A DNA stretch of 64,000 bases from Owenia fusiformis (taxonomy: Eukaryota > Annelida > Polychaeta > Sabellida > Oweniidae): contig CAIIXF020000003.1 of the NCBI GenBank assembly GCA_903813345.2, forward strand, positions 28,909,248 through 28,973,247, given 5' to 3'. The position numbers were made by a program, and so were the translations under genes. Positions 36,976 to 48,644 of this stretch are shown here, in pieces; the stretch's first letter is position 1; each line of letters starts with the position of its first letter. A model generated the notes under the pieces. That model was not told where the DNA came from. It saw only the letters and a program-made list of their open reading frames with translations, and did not search any database.

Positions 36976-37667
36976 CACAGGTTGGTTTCGAAAGATTTGT
37001 CCGCTGTGACGGAGCATGTTATTTTTCATAAAAACACTTATAATACTTCACAATTTATTTTTTAACACATTCGTTTCGTTTATATAAAGGAAAATTACTT
37101 ACTACATGCAATGGATATATCCTTTGCATGTAACCTTCACTTAATTTTGAAGTCCAATAAAGGTTAGAGTAAAAGCTATTGAAAACGGCGCCAGAGTATC
37201 AGTGGATGTATTGGGTCTTCTTAATTTTGAAAAATAATGCTTAATTTTTTACCTCTGTGATGGAGTAGTTTCACAATTCACATTTGAAACTGCTCCGTCA
37301 CAGAGGACAAAAAATTAAAAAGACCCAATATATCAATATCTCATTAATACCTTCAGAGTTATGCTGAAAACATATGTAAATATTATCATGTCACTGTAAA
37401 GTTATAGTGCCATTAAAAAGTTAAAAAAGAAATGGAACATTTTTGACTATGATACTCCGGCGCCATTTTCAACATTTTTTCCTCCTAGCGTTACATCCTT
37501 ATGGGACTTCAAACAGAAGTGATAGTAACCCGCAAATGATATATCCATTGTATGGAGTGAGTAATTTTCTTTGGAAACGAACGAAACGAAACATAAGAGT
37601 TCTTGGTGTTTTTATGGAAAATAACATGCTCCGTCACAGCGGACAAATCTTTCGATACCAGCCTGTG
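36976..37667. mobile_element. CACAGG-ended MITE, copy 2, with internal palindrome
   Basis: Ends CACAGGTTGGTTTCGAAAGA and the inverted CTTTCGATACCAGCCTGTG, each followed by a TTTGTCCGCTGTGACGGAGC block. The centre (about 37240-37312) is a second palindrome reusing CTCCGTCACAGAGG. Located in intron 1 of the broken BLVRB-like gene. Confidence 0.75.
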
Positions 37668-38847
37668 TAAATGGGAAAGGATGCGCATGCAAAAAGACAA
37701 GGCTACGTACTAATAACCTAAAGACGGCATTTAAACTGAGATGAGGCATTAGAAAGATTACACGAGAAATGGAATAAGTTAATACCACTACAGATCCTTG
37801 TGTTTTAAAAACTTTAAAGACTTGTTTTCTGTGGAATTTACCTTTAGGTTGTCATGTGTGAGTTTGAGTTTAGCCGGAGTCCTGACAAGCGCTAACACTT
37901 GGTGGTCTGCTGCCAGTGCCTGTGAGACCACTGACTGACCAGTGGCACCAGTCGCCCCAAACACTGCGATCTTCATCCTAAGTGTTTCCTTCTTATATGT
38001 GTATTTCTGCGTACGATAATACACCCTGGCGTTTCTTCGAGATGGAAATACGTAAATATGAATATGTTATAATACAATAACTAGAGTTAACCCTCGTAAA
38101 ATTCAGTTGAGTTAATGTGTCCTTTTTCTGCAATTCAAAGAGTAATATCATAACATAATGGAGTTATACAATCTACATGTATCACTTAAAATTATGTAAC
38201 AAGATTTTCTTCATCCAAAGTTTAGAGATAATATGTAACACTTCTACTTGTGTGACATACACAAAGCTCTCTAATTCGTATAATTATCTATCGCCTGATA
38301 TAAACACTAACATGTGACATTTAAGTGAAATAATATTTATTTATTTATTTTATTAATATATTTATTTATTTCTATCTACACTTTTGTAACAGTGACACTC
38401 TTTTACATGCAAAGGAACATCTAGTAATACATGCTACTTACAATGTAGGGCCTCTTTTTTAAGCTGTTTCATTTTCAGAAAAGGTGGTTTATACCAAAGA
38501 CTAGATGATGCAGATCATTATGAATTGAGAACAGTTTGGGCCAATTTAGGAACGTGGGGAACGCCCTTTTAGAACGCAGTTCAGTTTAGTGCAAGTAATG
38601 TTACAGGACATTTCAATACTTTAGCGCATATTTCATATCATAAATTTTATCTAAATATAATGCATTTTGTTTATGTTTAGAGTATAATTTAAAATGTACA
38701 TTTGAATTTTGTTATTACTATCTTGACAGAAGCCATGATACTTATAAAAGAAATGTAATGAAAGGTCTGGCCAGGAAAATAACATTGTAGAAACTTATAA
38801 TTACTTTTCAATAAACTAAAGACTGGGCGGTGAATCTCATTTCATTC

Positions 38848-38925
38848 ATTCCCTCCTCCTACTCCTCCCATTCCCCTCCTCCTACACCTCCCATTCCCCT
38901 CCTCATCCTACTCCTCCAAAATCTT
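38848..38925. repeat. CT-rich minisatellite
   Basis: Imperfect repeats of about 23 bp built from CCTCCTCCTACNCCTCCCAT lie between the two BLVRB-like genes. Confidence 0.8.
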
Positions 38926-38966
38926 ACACCTAAAGTGTGGACTTCTAGGACACTTTGCATAGTGTT

Positions 38967-38972
38967 TTTATT
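38967..38972 (-). promoter_or_regulatory. Candidate poly(A) signal, intact BLVRB-like gene
   Basis: TTTATT on the plus strand (AATAAA on the minus), about 260 bases beyond the stop codon. Confidence 0.3.
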
Positions 38973-39231
38973 CAAATGGTCACAGTAAGCAAGGGATTAC
39001 GACGTGGTACGACGCATTGAAGTAGATAATTATCAAAATATATATTTACGCTGACATGAATAATGCGATCGACATTTGTGTGCCGGTTTAGATATTATTT
39101 TAGCAAAAAGCAACGGTGTAAAAATGGTCCATCCCCAAGGTAGAGTACATGATAACGTTATGACTGATGATATATTGCACTCGCAAAACAATTTCTTATG
39201 CAATGTTTAAATTCGCACATTCATATCATAT

Positions 39232-41725
39232 CTATTTGGTTTCCTCAATTCCTATTGCCACTGTCTGATCTGAGAACAGTTCATCATCTGTTGTTGCAGT
39301 GTTCAGCATGAATTTTGCGACGTCCTCTCTGGATATTTGCATCTGACACCCCTCTACGTACTGTCCTTCTGCTGTCTTGATTTCTTGACCTGAAAAATAA
39401 TTATTAAAGGGGCACTGGTTCTAACTCTTATCCTAAATAAAACATCATATTTGCATATCTAAAATTGGCACTCCTCTATGCACTGTCCTTCTGATATCTT
39501 TATTGTCTAACCTGTCTCAGTCAACGTTGGTTACATATCGTTTTCCTGAATTGTTCTTAAAATAGACCTTTCCAAGAATATAAACCCTGTCATCTTTTAG
39601 TACGTCAAATAAGTTTTGATGTATTAGTTAAGTTGATGATGTCATTGGTCGTAGGTAACAATCTGTCCACGCAGATAGAAAAGGATTAACTTATTGCTAA
39701 TTTTGAAAAAGTACAACCAATGACGTCATCAAGCTTGCCAATTTATCATAGCTTCCCTGATAAAGAAAAGGGTGGCGTGGCAGGGTTTATTGGAAAGGTC
39801 TATTCAGATCTACAACTTACATTTTTTAAAGACCTTCGTATAAACGTTCTTTCTTGAAAATATCAAAGCTTGAATGAACAAAATTGCTCATCGAGAAAGT
39901 AGCATGTCAAAGTCCATCCTCTCTCATTTTCAAAACGATATACTACATTCATTGTGCTTTCTTTGCTATTCTGATACTCATCACATATTTCTGTCTTCAA
40001 CCAGAAACATACTCTTGTGAAGCTTATAGAAGGCCATGATTATTCATGATGTTTCTTTGCCATAGTTCATGTGTTGACAGGAAACACAAGCTGAGTGGGT
40101 TGTTTAATACTATAAGGTTTTGGATATTTTTTATATATTTTTTATTGAAATTCAATTTGTTAAGGTATACAAGTGAACCATGTGAATTTTTCGCCATCTA
40201 TTGACAGTCTTAAATAAGGGAATTGGAAACTTATCTAAATGTATTGTAATAAATTAGAGGGCCATTAAGTAATCCATTAAGTTAAGAATTCCAAAATAAA
40301 TGGTTACCATGGCTGTAATGACGTTATGTTAAAATAGGTTTTTGTTAATGAGCCCAAATATGTCCAATGTTTATAGCATTTACAGCGACAATTGCATTCA
40401 AAGCATTTTTCAAAAATCTTTGGACTGGAGAGGGAAAAACATTGATTATTTCATGCAAGACTATTACCTGTGGACGGCTTGTTTGTCAGGCCGGATGGTT
40501 TGACACACGTCCATTTGACGCTTGACTCTGTAAGACTACTTAGATATGTCTCCATACGCACCATATCTTCCAAAGTGGGTTTTATAATCCAAAGAAATAA
40601 ACCTATCATCATCCCACTTATTCCTGTATCACGCCCGGGAGGTTCTGAAATTGATGAAGTATATTAGAAAACTGAACTAATCCTGTAATTCTGAACAGGT
40701 TATAAAGAACTTTAATGCCAGGTTATAATGCTATGAAAGTCTGTGAATTAAAATCAATTTCTGATATCATTTAATTGAGATTGAGTGATATTTATTCCAT
40801 GAATAAGACTTTGCCCTGTGAGATAAGCAACAAATAAAATGAATATTCCAAAATCTCCTGATATCCAATCCCGTAAAAGATAAGGTATTTGCTTACTACT
40901 GCCGTCGGTATTCCAAGATGTCATCGTCACTAGTTTTCTCACACCAGATTCCTCCATGGCCTTGATTATGTTTTTCATAGACTCACTGTATGTATTAGTT
41001 GGAGCCCTACTCAAACTTCTGTTTCCAAGACAACTGATGACAGCATCACAACCATGGAGACGAGGCTCTATGGATTTAACATCAAAGATGTTTGCTTCTT
41101 CAACCTGCAACACATGTCAGTTTATATAATCATAACAACTAGTGACTGCATCATAACTATAGTGACGGGGCATGATGTTGCATTTCAGATAAGGTACATA
41201 TCGAAAAAGCATAAAAATGTCATTATTAAAGCCTTTTCTAGCCTGAATCTATGATAATGTTGCCAAGACAACTGATCCGATGACAATATCCCAGCCACTT
41301 GGAGACGAGGCACCTGAGATTCAGATTTAGGAAGAACTACTTCACCTGTACATTAAAAATCAGTTTGTTTGACTGAGTGGTCCATTTTACATTTGGCTAT
41401 TGAAAAAATGTTTGTACACATCTAATTAGTACTGAAATACGTGTACCGTGACATGTGACTACTGATTCCATCATTTCTAGGACAACGGTGACAAGACAAA
41501 ATATCAAAAAGTGACTGGTAAAACTTTTATCTTTTAGCTTTCAGTACGCAGGAATTCATATCAGCCCTTGTCTTCTTATGTGAAATTTACCTTTAGGTTT
41601 TCATGTGTGAGTTTGAGCTTAGCCGGAGTCCTGACAAGCGCTAACACTTGGTGGTCTGCTGCCAGTGCCTGTGAGACCACTGACTGACCAGTGGCACCAG
41701 TCGCCCCAAACACGGCGATCTTCAT
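39232..41725 (-). CDS. BLVRB/NmrA-like NAD(P)-binding oxidoreductase, intact copy
   Basis: Four exons, 41725-41591, 41104-40897, 40644-40468 and 39389-39232 (stop TAG), join in phases 0, 1, 1 to 226 codons (225 residues). The N-terminus MKIAVFGATGATGQSVVSQA is the Rossmann nucleotide-binding loop of atypical short-chain dehydrogenases. HGCDAVISCLGNRS follows (the usual DAVI-LLGTR position), then SMKNIIKAMEESGVRKLVTM, LEDMVRMETYL, KWTCVKPSGLTN, and ISREDVAKFML near the end. Length and motif order match biliverdin reductase B / flavin reductase (NADPH) and its NmrA-like relatives; these cytosolic enzymes reduce flavins and tetrapyrroles with NADPH. The exact substrate cannot be read from sequence. 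No signal peptide. Its tandem paralogue at 27326-37976 is disrupted, so this is probably the only working copy here. Confidence 0.88.
39434..39515 (-). pseudogene. Relic duplicate of exon 4 (5' half) in intron 3, intact copy
   Basis: Resembles the beginning of exon 4 (plus strand CACTCCTCTATGCACTGTCC, then TCTTTATTGTCTAACCTG), with stops and no good donor. It is the counterpart of the relic at 27540-27625. Confidence 0.6.
39561..39804. mobile_element. MITE, 244 bp, in intron 3 of the intact BLVRB-like gene
   Basis: Ends AATAGACCTTTCCAA and TTGGAAAGGTCTATT, followed inward by ATAAACCCTG and CAGGGTTTAT. Absent from the corresponding intron of the broken copy, so inserted after the gene duplication. 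Confidence 0.65.
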
Positions 41726-42581
41726 CCTAAAGTGTTTCCTTCATAGATGTATATTTCTGCGTATAATACAATTTGGAGTGTCTTCCCAGACAGAAATACG
41801 TATGATATTTTATTATCAAGACTGTTATAGTAAATCCTCGTAAAAGATCAGCTGGGTAATATGTTCCTTTTCTGGTAGTCCGTGTCGGGAGTATCAATAA
41901 GTATATTACACTTGTGGCGTTTAGTACTACTTAATCGGAACACCTGATATCAATATTGATCACATTTGATTACGATTATCAATATACCAATTAGAAATGC
42001 ATCACGAGGATCCCTTTATCCAAAAATCTGGTTAATATGTAACCCTGTCGTTTTTGTTAAAAGGTTCTGAAGTTCATATATTTATCCATACACCTGAAGT
42101 AAACATGGACTCTAGCATGTGATGTGTATAAGGTGATATAAACAATCTATGTCTGCGTGATCTTTTTCCATTCACATATTAGAAAACAGAATTATACGCA
42201 ATAGATCGTTTCAATGCGAGTGCTTTTTATTCATAATAGCAATATCGAATCTTTTCAAGCTTTGACACATTTTCATTCTCCAACATTTCAATAAAGCATC
42301 ATGAATCAAACTAGAGCCAACTAGGGTAAACACGTGGAGCATAACTCCAATTTTACGTTCTTTATCGTTCAGTACATTTGTGCGATCAAGGACAAACCAA
42401 GGACAACGTCAATACTCGGGAGTCAATTTTTGCAATGCACTGAACGAGGTACCATTCCATGGGCATGTTCATAAAAAGATGGCAGTGCAGTCCACATGAA
42501 TAACGGAACTTCACCACTGCCATAACAACACTATTGCCATCTTTATAACGGCCCAAAACTTATATGGATAAGCTTACCTTG
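41726..42581. other. Intergenic, putative promoter region of the BLVRB-like gene
   Basis: No gene seen. The first 60 bases resemble those upstream of the broken paralogue (GGAAACACTTTAGG just before the ATG), so the duplication included the 5' UTR. Confidence 0.4.
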
Positions 42582-43255
42582 CTATCACACCAAGCTAGTT
42601 CTCACTACGTTCTCGAAAACGGGTTTCAATTGTGTACGAACGGACTGGACGTACTTAGAACCGTTTCGGGTCTATTTACAAACTTCATCGAACGTATTTG
42701 AACGGGTAGGTCCTCTAGAACTTAGAACATGCTCAAAATGCAACCGTCGTACTTCAATCCTACTAGGGACGTTTTTTACAGCGAGTTGAACTGTCTGTGG
42801 ACGTATTGAGAACGAGGTAGAACTAATTGCAAAACAGTTTGCAAAAATATAGCTATCACACCAAACAAGTTGCCACTGCGTTCTTCAAAACTAGTTTTAA
42901 ACTGTGTGCGAACGGAATGAACGTAGCTGCAACTTTCTAAGGACTATTTACGAACTTCATGAACGTTCTCAGACGGGAAGGTGATTTAGAAATGATTCAA
43001 AATTTGATGGCGACCAAACCGTTCTGTAATCAGGTCATGATGACCTTCTAGACTAAGGGACGTGTTATACGACGTTGCACACCGACGTGGTGCGACCTGA
43101 ACGAACTGCGAATGAGATAGACGTATTGAAGACTGTTTATGAACGAAGTAGCTAATTATTTTAGACATATTTCCCGACCACAGTCAGTTTGAGCCCGTTT
43201 TACGACGTTTTCGTAGGACTGGCAAGAACGGGTAAGAACTAGTTTGGTGTGATAG
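42582..43255. mobile_element. DNA element, 674 bp, with two left termini
   Basis: The left end CTATCACACCAAGCTAGTT and right end AACTAGTTTGGTGTGATAG are inverted. A second left-type terminus (CTATCACACCAAACAAGTT) lies inside at 42853, followed by the same subterminal sequence, so one copy has inserted into or been duplicated within another. Many GAACG/CGTTC iterations. No transposase. Confidence 0.65.
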
Positions 43256-43939
43256 GGGGGTTAGGTAGAATTTATAATGTTGGTGACGTACATACCAGGT
43301 ACACGTTATCATTGTTAACCCCTAATATTATACAAATATTGAATTCTGTGGATTGAATATCTGTATATATATTTCTGAAGGTGTATTCACCGAATACCTC
43401 TATCTATTTTTAGTCACATGGTATCTAATAGACTAATTAGAGAACTAGTATCACGGCCGGCATGGAAATAATAAAGAAATATATTTCATAAAATATTTCT
43501 TTCGTTCGGTTCAATGTTTTGTATCTTACACATATCAAATCACACCTCTTAGAGAGGGTTCTCATTACAGATACTGATGAAACTTGTTGTTTCCCAAAGT
43601 TGTTCCTAAACGATGCCCTAAGTCTATGGCCCTTAACATTTTGACGTTATGAACTATATTGAAATTTGAAAATTAATTTATAATATTCGGCTCGTTGATG
43701 TCAACATAACGATGCTTACCAGAGATAAAATATGAATTATATCTTAAATTAGTTAACAATACGCAAGTATGCACATGAACTATGTATTAACATTTGCAAA
43801 GAGGAATGTTACATATATCATAACAAAACTTGTAATTTAGTTCTTATAATTTACTGGATTCGAAAAACTCAGATTTGTCACGCAGGCATAAGCATACTTA
43901 TACGTAATAATCGCTAATGTGTTTTTATTTTATCATACT
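43256..43939. other. Intergenic region upstream of the C-type lectin gene
   Basis: AT-rich, no gene recognised. It presumably holds the lectin promoter, but no convincing TATA element was identified. Confidence 0.4.
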
Positions 43940-46900
43940 ATGGATGGACTTAATCTAATCTTCTCAGTGCTAAGTGCTGTACATTGTATATTGTTTGCCG
44001 GTAGGTATTGATATTTCAGAGTACTGCCAATGTCTTTTTTTAAATATCTACTTTTGTTTATTTTCACGTTGGATTATAGTTTTGGATAGTTGGGGTTTGT
44101 TTTCCTTATAACTAGTGCGCATTTACATTTTTGCCTCTTGCTGGGTTCTGTAACATTTTTTGGACCTTTTCCTTTGGCCGTTGTTTTTGTATCTGTTAAT
44201 ATGAGTATAATTTCATTTTTAGATTTTGAATAATGACAAATTTAGTAGGTTACATGTATATCAGTTTGTTTTCGATGTTAATGAGTAGCAAACTCATTAG
44301 AATACTCCATCATTTTACAATGGAACACATATTTTGATGAACGGTTATTCTTATAGCTTATTGCTATTGTTCAATGTGTTCCAGTTGGATAAACAAAGCT
44401 AATATTGCTTCAAAGATAAAACGGGGTCTTATACAGAATATCATTATTTAGGTTGAAGATCACAGTAGAGTTTCCCATAGGTGGCCATTATAACATTTTA
44501 CCCTGTAACTTATTAACGATTAGTATCCAAGCCTAGTGCAACATACCACAGTGTTCGGGAGAGACTCGCCTAGCCTGCTATAACAATCTTACCATGGGTT
44601 GTCCACCGAATTTTTGAAATAAATAAACTTGAAGACACTAACCCCCTCTATCGTCAGATTTATCAGAGAATAATGGTAAAATCACCAAGGTCAAAATCAC
44701 TCCGCCGCCAGCTTAAAATGAGATTTCCCACTGAACTCTGACATGTTTTCAGATAAATTAGGACCTACCCTATAAATATTTATTCCCGATTTACTTCCCA
44801 AACGCTAGATGGCGCTCCAATGGGGTAGGGAAGGAGAAAATGACTTTTTATTCAGAAAACCAAATCACTATATCCTTAGTCAACGAGAATGAATTTTACC
44901 AAAAAATGGCCTGAAGTCGGAATTATTGAACGACATGTTACCATTAGGTTTTTATTTTCTTAAATATGGGTATACGAGGGTTGTCCCAGAAGTAATGCAC
45001 TATATGCTCTAACTTTATAAATGATTGATATTTTTCCATGAAATTTTCAGTAAATGTTCCTTAGAGACATTTTGATTATTCCACAAAATTTCATGTTGAC
45101 TGATAAATCTATATTGATGTTATAATAAAATCAATTCGGTGAGTTTGGGTAGGGTGGGGCAGGTTATACAGTCACGTCAAGAGGAACAAAAATTGAAAAT
45201 ATGAAATAATTAATCAACAAATACCATTTTGTGTAGCTATAAGAAGTATGCTCAAAAATACATTTTAAGATACTAAATTACTGATTACTATGAGCACATC
45301 TTAGATTTAATGGATGTATATTGCACTGTGTCCCATTTCACATTTTCTCAAAATATTGCCCTTTGCATGTTATGTACTTTTGATGCCTGTCAGGTCAAAC
45401 ACTCTTTTGTGGTAATTTCTTCCACCGTGACTTGTGGAGTTTTTGCCTCTCATGTTTGGAGTTGTCATCCAGGGTCAAATCATCTCTTTTAAATCTCTTC
45501 TGCCACCTCATAATTGTAGTTCTATCTGGTATATACTCCTTATATACTTTCTTCATGGTAGCATAAGTTTTGCGTGGCTGTGTAATATGAAATTAGGCCA
45601 TCCAAAGCAAGGCCCTCTGTTATCAGGTGAGAATTGCAGCCATTTTTGTAATTTCTTGACCGTGACTGTATTTGAATTCGTGACTATTGAAATGTGGTAT
45701 TATGACATCACAGTGCTTAATGTCATTATTTGTACTTGATTAACATCATGCTGAATGAATTTAACAATTTCTCAAACATTTTGATCATTTAAAGGAAAGA
45801 AATATTAATAAAATAACACTTTACATCTTTTCATAATTAGAAAAATTGGTACCTGCCCCGCCCACCTCTACCCCCATGTTGTTATAGCAACTATATTAAC
45901 AGTTAATCTTAATGTTTGATGTTGAAACTTCAGGAGTAATAGATAAAACATCAATTGTTATATATACATAATTTCAGCTGAATTGAAGAATATTAAAGAA
46001 AGTTAGAGCATATAGTGCATTACTTCTGGGACAACCCTCGTATATCTGCGTAACCCTCAATCAAAATATTTTGATGGACCAAAATGAAGGAAATCCTTTC
46101 CATTTTGATTGCTTTGGTCCTTAAGCCCATTTATTGATATGATTGTGTTGTAGTTGCACTAAATTGTCCTGATGAAAACTGGTTGGAGAACAATGGGAAT
46201 TGCTACATGTTCTCTGTATTCCCTCCGATAAGCTGGCAACGCGCAGAGAAAGCCTGCAAAAATTATGGAGCGAATTTGGTCTGCATAGGGGATATTGACG
46301 AAAGGGTAATTCTTGGAATATTCTGTCTCTATCTCGTATGAACGAAATGGTAATGCTTTAGAACTCTATTACTGTTTTTTTTACTGAGGCAAGGCAGCCT
46401 TGAGATAATGAAGATATAATGGTATTATTCTAAAGACATCATTTTCACTTTTTACTTTTTCATTAAAATTTGGATGAGGCAAATGCTCGGCCATGCCCAT
46501 GCATGGTAGAGGCCTATATCATTTATTCTTTGACAATGATTATCGACACAAAGATTTTTATTTTTCATTCAAAATTCATGCTCTTTTCTTACTCTTGTTT
46601 TTCTAGAACTTCATAAAAAGGATAGTTAAAGATAATGGTTCTGGAAAATCTTGGATCGGGGCGGTGGATACTGGTGGTGAAAAAAAGTTCACCTGGGTTG
46701 ACGGAACGCCATGGGATAATGCCATAGCGTATGTAGCCTACATCATATACCTACAATGACTAAGTAATGTATACGGAAACACGCAATCTAAACGATCACA
46801 AAAACTGTTCTTAGATTTACTTTTATACTGATAAACTTCTTTGGATTTTTTTCAGGGACTGGGCTATTGCCCAACCTGGAAGTCCAGGGGACGACCAGAA

Positions 46901-48644
46901 CTGTGTATCTATTGGTGGATTTTTCATAGGCTGGTACGATGAACCATGTGAAACGAAATATAACTACATTTGTGAAAAAGGTAAACATTTCACCGCGGCA
47001 TGCTATCTAGTAAAAATCTTAGTATTTACATCAATACATTTTGTTGGTTCAGAAATGGTCAAATTATAGTAAATGATTTATGGATGGATGTTTTAATAAT
47101 GACTGTTCCCATCCATAGCCGATATTTGATCAAATGCCCTATAATGAGATAGACGTCTTTGATAATACATACTATATGTATGATGAAAATAATTTATTTC
47201 TGGGCGTAAAGGCTACAATACGGGCATAATTGATCACTGAAAACAACTATCTGTGTAGTTCTTTATAACTGAGTTGAATCAAAATAAGTCTAAACTTCCA
47301 TCTTATGCATATCCCATGGAGTTATCTGCCAGGGGTTTGATGGAGGGACGGTCATTTTGAAGCACCCTGTATTTTCTCAGGAAGATCCAGTCTTGAAAGT
47401 GAAAAATCTCCACTTCCGTCACATATATGATGATGTCTTATATCTCCATATAACAATGAAAAAGTTAACAGTAACTGAGTATAACAAAAAGGATTTAAAA
47501 TCGATCATTACAGATATCAACAAACCAACAACACCAACCCCACCCAATCAGTCAACTACACGATTCATTCCGCCTTTCACCTTACCAAATTCACGCCGGA
47601 CTACCCAATATCTTCCCCCATTTACGCTACCAAACACAAGGAGACAGACGACAAGATTTGTTCCTCCCTTCACACTGCCAAACACAGGGCGACAGACTAC
47701 AAGGTTTGTTCCCGCGTTTACGTTATTCACAGACGTACCCTCAACTCAGGGCTCAACAGGAAAGACTGGTGCAAAAGGCAACAGTACAGGTAAAAGCTAT
47801 TTTCTCAAGATGTGTCCTTTAATTATCAGGGGAGTTACATGTTTTGTTGTAAAATGATGACTGAATAAATATGACTAGTCTGAGGTTTAAAATTCCTTGG
47901 ACTCCAGGGCTTCAGTAAAATTAAAAATATTTTGAATATTAGACATCAAGGTAGATGTATTCCCAGAAAGTATTCAATCCTTCTAAATGCATTGTTACAT
48001 TATGCAGAAAGGAGTAGAAATAGTCATATTTACATGTTAAAACGTTCTTGATGTTAGCACTGGTTATATGGTTTTGATTTATTATTATATTATAGGCGTT
48101 ATTGTTGGAGTGGTTGTTGGACTTATTGTTGTCATCGTAGTCGCCCTCGTTATTGGCTTCATCCTTTGGAGACGTCGGAGGTACTGTAGGGCTATTTTTA
48201 GTTTTATGGTTCATTTATTGGAAAACATATACATTGTATATAAGATTAACAATATATAAATTATTACAGATGGATTTTTGTTGAAAAAAAGCTGATAAGA
48301 GTTTATAAACTGTTCAGTTAATAATTCAAATAATTTCCATTATTTCACAGAGAAAGTTAGTGAAAATTTTTAATACACTACCTTTAATTTTGTCATTTAC
48401 TAAATTACCACCAAACAAAAGTGTATTGCTCTTTTGTTCAAAAGTGGATCCAATTAAAAACAAATGTTTCAGTTGTGGCATCACCCTGACGTAGGTTTAT
48501 CGTAATTCTATGTTCAGTTCCGTTTCGTAAATAAACTTTCCAATTTTGACAAATAATCATTAGTAAGCGAGTTTTTCAATATTTTTCAGATATATGCAGA
48601 CAACAGGAACGTCAACCATTATACAAAATCCTAATTATGAATAA
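43940..48644 (+). CDS. Single-pass membrane C-type lectin receptor with Pro/Thr repeat stalk and NPxY tail
   Basis: Exons 43940-44000, 46154-46305, 46607-46728, 46856-46980, 47514-47789, 48096-48180 and 48590-48644 join in phases 1, 0, 2, 1, 1, 2 to 292 codons (291 residues). Signal peptide: residues 1-20 (MDGLNLIFSVLSAVHCILFA). C-type lectin domain: about 24-153, opening NCPDENWLENNGNCYMF (long form with the extra N-terminal disulfide), with SWIGAVD as the WIGL core, QPGSPGDDQNC at the usual sugar/calcium loop and WYDEPC replacing WND. Residues 154-245 form a Pro/Thr stalk with about four 16-residue repeats (TTRFVPPFTLPN). Transmembrane segment: about 246-270, then RRRR and a short tail ending QNPNYE, an NPxY motif known to bind PTB domains and endocytic adaptors. 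Probable role: carbohydrate or microbe recognition at the cell surface with internalisation (inference). Confidence 0.9.
44975..46040 (-). mobile_element. mariner-like element, 1.07 kb, in lectin intron 1
   Basis: Terminal inverted repeats of about 40 bp begin CGAGGGTTGTCCCAGAAGTA, flanked by TA. The minus strand still encodes part of a mariner helix-turn-helix region (45394-45572). The element makes up about half of the first intron. Confidence 0.85.
45394..45572 (-). pseudogene. mariner transposase N-terminal fragment
   Basis: The minus-strand frame reads KTYATMKKVYKEYIPDRTTI then MRWQKRFKRDDLTLDD. This fits the second helix-turn-helix of mariner transposases, where a motif like RTTVxRWxKRFKxGxxxLxD is usual. 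A stop follows and the catalytic domain is missing. Confidence 0.6.
47559..47745 (+). repeat. 48-bp coding minisatellite in the lectin stalk exon
   Basis: About four copies, encoding TTRFIPPFTLPNSRR, TTQYLPPFTLPNTRRQ, TTRFVPPFTLPNTGRQ and the decayed TTRFVPAFTLFTDV. Period 48 bp with one shorter unit, all within one phase-1-1 exon, so copy number could change without shifting frame. Confidence 0.85.

Larger units (their letters stand above)
27326..37976 (-). pseudogene. BLVRB/NmrA-like NAD(P)-binding protein, proximal copy, broken by insertion
   Basis: The exons match the intact copy at 39232-41725: 37976-37842 (MKIAVFGATGATGQ), exon 2 in two pieces (36854-36700 and 30359-30304), 27966-27793 and 27483-27326 (stop TAA). 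Exon 2 is split after the codons for KAM by a 6,340-bp element (30360-36699). Removing it with one copy of the TCA duplication restores a 208-base exon in frame, the same length as exon 2 of the intact copy. Exons 1, 3 and 4 are open with good splice sites. Read through from exon 2, the element gives a stop within a few codons. The other introns also carry MITEs (28022-29022, 29646-30191, 36976-37667). Unless the insertion is spliced out or polymorphic, the gene is non-functional. Expected product before damage: 224 residues. Confidence 0.85.
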
